DNA from: Sphingomonas mali NBRC 15500
GTDB lineage: Bacteria > Pseudomonadota > Alphaproteobacteria > Sphingomonadales > Sphingomonadaceae
Direction: 5' to 3'
DNA length: 38,892 nucleotides
NCBI RefSeq assembly: GCF_001598415.1
Contig: NZ_BCYX01000037.1
Location: 1 to 38,892, forward strand
Numbering within the stretch: position 1 is the first letter of the stretch; each line of letters opens with the position of its first letter. The notes below the pieces were generated by a model. That model searched no databases and was not told the origin of the DNA. It saw only the letters and a program-made list of their open reading frames with translations. Of this stretch, positions 34,164 to 38,892 are shown one piece after another. A program made the translations under genes and the position numbers.

Positions 34164-34177
34164 TGGTAACGCTACCT
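34164..34177. promoter_or_regulatory. LacI/XylR-type operator C, before xylX
   Basis: TGGTAACGCTACCT matches TGGTAGCGCTACCA at 12 of 14 positions, with the two halves GGTA and TACC mirrored. It lies 25 bases before the xylX start and directly over or after the predicted -10 region, the classic place for a repressor. Confidence 0.6.
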
Positions 34178-34201
34178 TTACCGGGAAGGGCGGCATGTCA
34201 A
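34175..34201 (-). promoter_or_regulatory. xylX operon promoter
   Basis: On the minus strand a consensus TTGACA (34201-34196) is followed after 15 bases by TAAAGG (34180-34175), or after 17 bases by AAGGTA. The end of the box overlaps operator C, so repressor binding would block RNA polymerase. The rest of the gap (34202-34344) shows no other clear element. Confidence 0.5.
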
Positions 34202-34344
34202 GCCCGCGCATCGCCATTTGGTACATTATGGTGGTCGAACGCGCGCATTTGTCGGCGCGTCATTGCTTCACTGGACTCCCAGGATCGAGCGGCCGGTCGA
34301 TCGGCTCGATGGCGCACATGGGCAGCCTTTGGGGCCGCGTCATC

Positions 34345-34875
34345 CTACTGGATCGTGACCGCCTGTACCAAGGTGTCCATTTCGCGCGTGACGGCTGGGG
34401 TGATGTCCATCGCGTTGTTCCAGCCATAGGTATTGTTGCGTTCCACCACCAAGCTGCAGACGTTGCGGGTAACGACGCGACCGAGCGCCTCGTTCAACGC
34501 GCGATCGATCTGCTGCTGGCCGCGCTCCTGGGCGGCGATGAAGCGCACATTCTGCTGCTGCTCGACTTCGCGCGCCTGCTGATCGAGCGCGGCCAGCTGC
34601 CGCTGATATTCGATCGGCGCGGTGGCGTTCTGGCGCGCCTCAAGCTGGCGTCGCTGCTGGTCGATCGCGTTCCGCCGCTGCGCGAGGTCGCCCGACAGCG
34701 ACGCCTGCATCTGCTTGAGCTGCGCCTGCATCGACTGGCCAGCACGCGACGCGCCGATCGCGCCGGTGCGCGACAACAGGCACAGGCCCTGAATCGGCGG
34801 CCCGAAGGTCTGGGCCGACGCGGGCGCCCCGACACAGATCAGCAGGAAGGCGGCGAGCTGTCCGAACAATCGCAT
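34345..34875 (-). CDS. Skp/OmpH-like periplasmic chaperone
   Basis: A 176-aa secreted protein with signal peptide MRLFGQLAAFLLICVGAPASA and mature start QTFGPP. Residues about 45-130 form a long Gln/Arg/Ala-rich helical region (MQAQLKQMQASL, RRNAIDQQRRQLEARQN, LAALDQQAREVEQQQNVR) typical of the coiled-coil tentacles of Skp. The C-terminal VTRNVCSLVVERNNTYGWN is also OmpH-like. Skp holds unfolded outer-membrane proteins on the way to the Bam complex. ATG 34875 follows GAGAGG by 6 bases. It lies 19 bases after the BamE-like gene and is probably co-transcribed with it. It is likely a second, dedicated Skp, since the housekeeping skp normally sits beside bamA. Confidence 0.78.
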   Translation of the reverse strand: MRLFGQLAAFLLICVGAPASAQTFGPPIQGLCLLSRTGAIGASRAGQSMQAQLKQMQASLSGDLAQRRNAIDQQRRQLEARQNATAPIEYQRQLAALDQQAREVEQQQNVRFIAAQERGQQQIDRALNEALGRVVTRNVCSLVVERNNTYGWNNAMDITPAVTREMDTLVQAVTIQ

Positions 34876-34894
34876 GCCGCCGCCTCTCGCCCAA

Positions 34895-35332
34895 TCAGCG
34901 CGCGGCCGCAACCCGGTCCGCACAAGCCTGGTCCTGCCAGATCACCTCGGACACGGTCACGCTATAATGGCCAGGCGGCCGCTCGAACCGGATCTCCATC
35001 CGACACCGAACCCGCTCGAGACTTCCCGGCGCGACCGGAAAGAACAGCACATAGTTCCACCGCCGGGTGATGCCTTCGCCGAAATGGGGCGGGCCGATCA
35101 GCCGGTAGATGCTGAACTTGTCGACGCCTGGCGTGATCATCCGCACCGCGGCCGGGCTGACCGTCGCGCCCAGTTTCTTTTCCTCCAGCGGTCGGTGAGG
35201 AAAAGCATCCGGATCGACCTTGGCCACATAGACCGGGACGGGCGTCGCGGCGGCATCCTTGGCCGTCGCCGCGAAGGAGCCCGAAAGACCGCAACCGATG
35301 AGAAGCGTAACCGCGAGAAAGCTGAGTCTCAT
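34895..35332 (-). CDS. BamE (SmpA/OmlA)-like outer-membrane assembly protein
   Basis: A 145-aa envelope protein. The core VDKFSIYRLIGPPHFGEGITRRWNYVLFFPVAPG matches the BamE fold pattern (helix, then GxPxFxEG, then WxYxxxF). The N-terminus MRLSFLAVTLLIGC could be a short lipoprotein signal with Cys14 as the lipidated residue; cleavage at SFA-ATAKD is the alternative. The C-terminal segment has CRMEIRFERPPG and an added strand that ends in QDQACADRV. AGGAGG lies 5 bases before ATG 35332, a strong site. It stands between the trimeric autotransporter gene and the Skp-like gene, which suggests a role in inserting that autotransporter, as with BamE-domain helpers known beside some of these adhesins. 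Confidence 0.78.
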   Translation of the reverse strand: MRLSFLAVTLLIGCGLSGSFAATAKDAAATPVPVYVAKVDPDAFPHRPLEEKKLGATVSPAAVRMITPGVDKFSIYRLIGPPHFGEGITRRWNYVLFFPVAPGSLERVRCRMEIRFERPPGHYSVTVSEVIWQDQACADRVAAAR

Positions 35333-35342
35333 TGCATCCTCC

Positions 35343-35393
35343 TTAGAGCATCGCGCGGAAAAGTGGGTTCCGGTTTTCCGCGAAAAGCGATGC
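35343..35393. repeat. REP-like intergenic palindrome
   Basis: Nested inverted repeats: gcatcgc (35348-35354) pairs with gcgatgc (35387-35393), and inside them gcggaaaa (35355-35362) pairs with ttttccgc (35374-35381) around gtgggttccgg. The TAGAGCAT...GGAAAAGTGGGTTCCGGTTTTCC pattern resembles the scattered palindromes found between genes in many alphaproteobacteria. It starts 10 bases before the BamE-like start codon, next to its ribosome site. Confidence 0.6.
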
Positions 35394-35406
35394 GACCACA
35401 AATGTT

Positions 35407-35447
35407 TAGAGCGGCGTGTCCGATTCAAAATCGGCCACGCCGCTCTA
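35407..35447 (-). terminator. Long inverted repeat after autotransporter gene, probable terminator
   Basis: An 18-bp stem with a single mismatch (tagagcggcgtgtccgat / atcggccacgccgctcta) and a 5-base loop, starting 3 bases after the autotransporter stop. In the minus direction it is followed by AAACATTTG rather than a full T-run. It may end most autotransporter transcription, or it may be the second half of the neighbouring repeat element. Confidence 0.55.
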
Positions 35448-35450
35448 GGA

Positions 35451-38400
35451 TCAGAACTGGATGCCGAAGCCGGCATTGGCACCGACCCGCTGCTGGGTGT
35501 CGTAGGTCACCCCGGCCTTGAAGATGGTGCGACCGTCATCCATCACCCGCGAGAGACCGAGCGAGAAGGCCGACTGGCCCTGATAGGTGCCCGCACCGAA
35601 GGCAAGCATGCCGCGCCCGGGCTCGAACGCCTGGGGGAGACCCGCTGCCGCCAGGGCGCCGGCGGTTCCGGCATTGGCATTCCGCTGGACCCTGCCAAGG
35701 TCGTACTGGATCCCGGCAAGCTTGATATCGGTATAGGCATTGGCCGAAGCGAGCGTGCTCGCCATACCGCTGTTGAGCTGCTGGACGTTGACCGCGTCGG
35801 TCGGCGCGACGCCGGCCGCGACATTGCTCAACACCGCGGCCGGTCCGCCGGGGTTGAACGTCACCGATTTGCCGCCGGCATCATATTGCACCGAATTGCC
35901 GGCGACCTGCTGCACCTTGTAGAGTTGCGAGCCGTTGACGGCATCGGACGAGGTCGCGTTGACCGCGCCGGCGCCGACGTTCTGGACGACGTTGCCGCCC
36001 ATATTGACCACCGTATTCTGTCCCACGGCGAGGCCGCCATTGGCGGTCACCGTGCCGGCGAAGGTCGGGTTGTCGGCCACCGCGACCTGGAGCTGGTTGC
36101 CGTTCAAGGTCACGACGGTGTTGGATCCGGCGGTGACGTTGAGCGTGCCGTTCGACGGCACGTTGGTCGCCGGGCCGCCATTGGCCTGGATGTTCCAGCC
36201 GGCGCTCGCCGTCGTGTTCAGCGCCTGCAGCGCGTCGTTGACGTTGGTATAATTGTTCCCGCCGACGTTCAGGTTGGTCGTGACGGTGCCGGTGCTCGGA
36301 TCGTAGCTCGAATTGCCGCCCAGCCCCGCCGCCGTGCTGTTGCCCAGGTTGGTGACGTTGTTGGCGACCGTGGTGACGCTGCCCGCGATATTGGTCACGC
36401 GGTTGTCGAGGTTGGTGATCTGGGTGTTCTGCGCGCCCAGCGCATCGCCGACATTGTTGTAGGTGTTGCCGCCGACCGCGTAGCTCGGCGCGGTATAGGC
36501 GCCGGTGGTGGAATTGTAGGACGCGCCGCCGCCGAGCGAGGTGGCGGTGTTCTGCGCGACCTGGTTGAGCTGGCTGACATTGACCGCATCGGTCGGCGCC
36601 GAACCCGCCGCGACGTTGGTGACCTGCCGCTCGGCGCCCGCCGCGCCTACCGAGACTTCGCCGGCGGAGCTTTGCGGCGTGCCCAGGCCATAAGCGGAAT
36701 AGCCGATCCGCGACCCCACCGTCGTCACCGCGCCTGCGCCGAGCGCGACGCTGCCCGCGAAGCTCGCATTGGCGCCCGGTCCGATCGCGATCGACTGGAT
36801 GCCGGTGGCGACCGAGTTGGTGCCGAGCGCGATGCCGTCGGCTTGCGAGACCCGGGCATTCTGACCGATCGCGGTGCCGCCGGGCGCGGTCTGATCGACC
36901 ACCGCGCCATTACCGATGCCGACGCCATTGTCGCCGTTGACGACCGTGGTCGGCCCCACCGCGACGGAGTCGGTCCCGATGGCGAGCGAGTCCAGGGCCA
37001 CGGAATTGGCATGGAAATATTTGGTCGAGGTCACCGACACCGATCCGATCGCGCCCTGAAGCTGGCGAAGCGTCACCGCGTCATTCGCCGCGGTACCGTC
37101 CGCGACATTGATGATCTGGCGATACTCGCCGGTCGTCGAATTGCCGACCGACACCGCCCCGAGCAGGGTGGCATCGCTGGTATTGTAGGGCACGAAGCCC
37201 AGACCAGCTGGAATGGCGCCGATCGCAGGAGCCAGCGCGCGGTCGGAAAGCGATCCGCTGCCCAGCGCCAGCGAGCCGTCGACGCTCGCCACCGCATTGT
37301 TGCCCATCGCGATGCTGTCGGTGTTGTTGGCCACCGCCTGAGGCCCGACCGCGACGCTGTTGGTTCCCACCGCCTGGCTATCGGCGAGCGTCGAGGTGGA
37401 ATGGAAATATTTGATGCCGCCGCCATTGGTGATGTTGGTGACGGTGGCCCCGATGCTGGTCACGGTATTGCCGAGCGTGGTGACGGTGTTGCCCAGGTTG
37501 GTGACCGTGTTGCCGAGATTGGTCACATTGGTGCCGAGGCTGTCCACGGCCTGGTTGGTCGCGAACAATTGCGATCCGTTGATCGCGTCGGTCGAGCCGC
37601 CATTGACCTGCCCCGCCGCGACATTGGTGATCGTGCGCTCGGCGCCCACCGCACCGACGCTCAGCGTGCTGGTCGGCGTGGTGCCGGCGAAGGCATAATT
37701 GGTGCCGTTGATCGTGATGCCGCCGGTCGCCACCGCTGCCGTGGTGGTCGAGCCATTACCGAGCGCGATGTCGCCGGCATTGTTGGCCACCGCATTGGGT
37801 CCGATCGCGACCGAATCCGTCCCCAGTGCCTGGCTGTCGGCTAGCGTCGACGTGGCGTGGAAATATTTGATGCCGCCGCCATTGTTGATGTTGTTGACCG
37901 TATTGCCGAGATTGGTGATGTCGGTCGTATTCGTCGCCACCTGCTGATTGGTCGCGAACAATTGCGAGCCGTTGACCGCATCGGTCGAGGCCGCATTGAC
38001 CGCGCCCGGCGCGACATTGGTGATGACCTTGTTGGCCGCGTTGATTCCAGCGGTGGTCACGCTCGGACCGCCGGTGATGGTCAGGCCATTGGTGTCGAGC
38101 AGGCTGTTGCCGGTGGTGACGCTGGTGAACACCGGCGCGTCCGCCATCTGCAGGTTGATCGCTCCCGTCGCCGGGTCGGTCACCGTCTTCAGATTGGCGC
38201 CGGAATAGCTGCCCGCCGTCGTCGCCGTGCCCTGGATGCTCAGCGCCGCGCCGAGGTCGCGATGCACGATGCCCGCGGTCGCGTCATTGGCGGTGAAGTT
38301 CAGGCCCGTCGTCACCACGCCGCCGGTCGACGAAGTCAGCTGGCTGACGTTCACCGCATCGGTCGGGTTCACGCCCGCCGCGACATTGGTGATGGTCGTG

Positions 38401-38892
38401 CCACCGGCATTGATACCGGCGGTAGTGACGCTCGGGCCGCCCGCGATCGTCAGACCGGTGGTGCCCAATACCGTCCCGCCCGCAGTCACGCTGTTGACCG
38501 CGACATCATTGGCGAGGTTGAAGGTGACGTCGTTGCTGGCCGTGCTCTTGGTCACGACGAGATTACCATCGCCATTTTTCAGGTCGATGCTGTTGCCGGT
38601 CGCGCTCGATGCGCCGACATTGGTCGCGTTGGCGCCCTGCGCGGTTACCGTCCAGCCTTGGCCCAGCGCGCCCACGGCCTGATTGGTGGCAAACAATTGC
38701 GACCCATTGATCGCGTCGGTCGAGCTGCCGCTGATACGGCCCGCGGCGACATTGGTGATCGTCCGTTCGGCGCCGGGCGCGCCGACGCTCACTGTGCTGG
38801 TAGGCGTGGTGCCGACAAAGGCGTAATTGGTGCCGTTGATCGTCGTGCTCGCCGTGCCCACCGCGACGGCGGTCGTGCTGCCCGAGCCGAGG
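35451..38892 (-). CDS. YadA-like trimeric autotransporter adhesin, C-terminal part (open at right edge)
   Basis: The visible 1146 residues are the C-terminal part of a large surface adhesin (type Vc secretion); the frame continues past base 38892 (LGSGSTTAVA), so the start lies outside. The passenger is built of Hep_Hag/YadA-head repeats (SVAIGPNAVANNAGDIALG and similar), neck-like segments (ERTITNVAAGQVNGGSTDAINGSQL), FATNQAV turns and short stalks (LGNTVTNLGNTVTTLGNTV). The last 90 residues form the YadA anchor, from AYTDIKLAGIQYDLGRVQRNANAGTAGALAAAG to VGANAGFGIQF with a terminal Phe. Three such subunits would make the 12-stranded barrel. The BamE-like and Skp-like genes follow on the same strand. 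The ligand is unknown. Confidence 0.93.
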   Translation of the reverse strand, partial: LGSGSTTAVAVGTASTTINGTNYAFVGTTPTSTVSVGAPGAERTITNVAAGRISGSSTDAINGSQLFATNQAVGALGQGWTVTAQGANATNVGASSATGNSIDLKNGDGNLVVTKSTASNDVTFNLANDVAVNSVTAGGTVLGTTGLTIAGGPSVTTAGINAGGTTITNVAAGVNPTDAVNVSQLTSSTGGVVTTGLNFTANDATAGIVHRDLGAALSIQGTATTAGSYSGANLKTVTDPATGAINLQMADAPVFTSVTTGNSLLDTNGLTITGGPSVTTAGINAANKVITNVAPGAVNAASTDAVNGSQLFATNQQVATNTTDITNLGNTVNNINNGGGIKYFHATSTLADSQALGTDSVAIGPNAVANNAGDIALGNGSTTTAAVATGGITINGTNYAFAGTTPTSTLSVGAVGAERTITNVAAGQVNGGSTDAINGSQLFATNQAVDSLGTNVTNLGNTVTNLGNTVTTLGNTVTSIGATVTNITNGGGIKYFHSTSTLADSQAVGTNSVAVGPQAVANNTDSIAMGNNAVASVDGSLALGSGSLSDRALAPAIGAIPAGLGFVPYNTSDATLLGAVSVGNSTTGEYRQIINVADGTAANDAVTLRQLQGAIGSVSVTSTKYFHANSVALDSLAIGTDSVAVGPTTVVNGDNGVGIGNGAVVDQTAPGGTAIGQNARVSQADGIALGTNSVATGIQSIAIGPGANASFAGSVALGAGAVTTVGSRIGYSAYGLGTPQSSAGEVSVGAAGAERQVTNVAAGSAPTDAVNVSQLNQVAQNTATSLGGGASYNSTTGAYTAPSYAVGGNTYNNVGDALGAQNTQITNLDNRVTNIAGSVTTVANNVTNLGNSTAAGLGGNSSYDPSTGTVTTNLNVGGNNYTNVNDALQALNTTASAGWNIQANGGPATNVPSNGTLNVTAGSNTVVTLNGNQLQVAVADNPTFAGTVTANGGLAVGQNTVVNMGGNVVQNVGAGAVNATSSDAVNGSQLYKVQQVAGNSVQYDAGGKSVTFNPGGPAAVLSNVAAGVAPTDAVNVQQLNSGMASTLASANAYTDIKLAGIQYDLGRVQRNANAGTAGALAAAGLPQAFEPGRGMLAFGAGTYQGQSAFSLGLSRVMDDGRTIFKAGVTYDTQQRVGANAGFGIQF
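37328..37436. repeat. Adhesin head repeat unit, copy 1
   Basis: About 109 bases encoding the KYFHSTSTLADSQAVGTNSVAVGPQAVAN unit, matched with scattered changes by 37784-37892 at an offset of 456 bases. Confidence 0.6.
37548..37716. repeat. Adhesin neck/linker repeat unit, copy 1
   Basis: About 169 bases encoding INGTNYAFAGTTPTSTLSVG through DAINGSQLFATNQA, matched by 38676-38844 at an exact offset of 1128 bases with no gaps. It is a coding repeat inside the adhesin. Confidence 0.7.
37784..37892. repeat. Adhesin head repeat unit, copy 2
   Basis: Second copy of the 37328-37436 unit, encoding KYFHATSTLADSQALGTDSVAIGPNAVAN. Confidence 0.6.
38676..38844. repeat. Adhesin neck/linker repeat unit, copy 2
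   Basis: Second copy of the 37548-37716 unit, encoding INGTNYAFVGTTPTSTVSVG through DAINGSQLFATNQA. Such repeats favour length change of the adhesin by recombination and make assembly of this region error-prone. Confidence 0.7.

Noticed and set aside
35451..38892. Regular repeats that might suggest a CRISPR array or tandem satellite
   Set aside because: The units are long, imperfect and in frame, encode Hep_Hag head and neck motifs, and lack uniform short repeats with unique spacers.
1..38892. Insertion sequences, transposases, integrases or phage genes
   Set aside because: No such protein motif or terminal inverted repeat was seen on either strand.

Overview
The window looks like chromosomal DNA of a GC-rich alphaproteobacterium, most likely Sphingomonas or a close sphingomonad. 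The reasons are the high GC content, dense ATGA/GTGA gene overlaps, a long TonB-dependent receptor of the sphingomonad/Caulobacter carbohydrate type, tandem flavin-dependent 'tryptophan halogenases' beside that receptor, and a Caulobacter-style xylX-xylB-xylC block. The species call is inference; no rRNA or marker gene is present.

Layout. (1) 1-2449: left flank with a degenerate tRNA-Glu-like sequence, an AraC-family regulator and a divergent, orphan DUF1552 protein. (2) 2496-8313: an L-fucose module. It holds fuconolactonase and FucP permease (minus), an IclR regulator (plus), an aldo/keto-reductase L-fucose dehydrogenase candidate with a sugar mutarotase (minus), and L-fuconate dehydratase (plus). 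(3) 8314-17442, all minus: TonB-dependent receptor, two tandem halogenases, an unrecognised secreted protein and a GH74 xyloglucanase. (4) 17764-29856, all plus: JmjC/cupin-like protein, SGNH acetylesterase, an unclassified TIM-barrel enzyme, GH3 beta-glucosidase, GH35-type beta-galactosidase and PA14-containing GH31 alpha-xylosidase. A strong bidirectional terminator follows. (5) 29930-34139, minus: xylX, xylB, xylC and a sugar porter. (6) 34345-38892, minus: a Skp/OmpH-like protein, a BamE-like protein and the C-terminal part of a YadA-like trimeric autotransporter that runs off the right edge.

Together, regions 2-5 read as a nearly complete utilization locus for fucosylated, acetylated xyloglucan. 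GH74 would cut the backbone, the receptor would import oligosaccharides, and the acetylesterase, GH35, GH31 and GH3 would strip acetyl, galactose, xylose and glucose. The unclassified enzyme is a candidate for the otherwise missing fucosidase activity or another side-chain activity. Released fucose and xylose would enter the two oxidative pathways encoded on the flanks. Not found in the window are a recognisable fucosidase (GH29/GH95), xylonate dehydratase, alpha-ketoglutarate semialdehyde dehydrogenase, the enzymes after 2-keto-3-deoxy-L-fuconate, and a LacI-type regulator.

Three intergenic sites share a 14-base near-palindrome close to TGGTAGCGCTACCA. They lie before the receptor, before the unclassified enzyme and before xylX, which suggests that one distant LacI/XylR-type repressor links polymer breakdown with xylose catabolism. 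The fucose module lacks this site and probably answers to its own IclR regulator.
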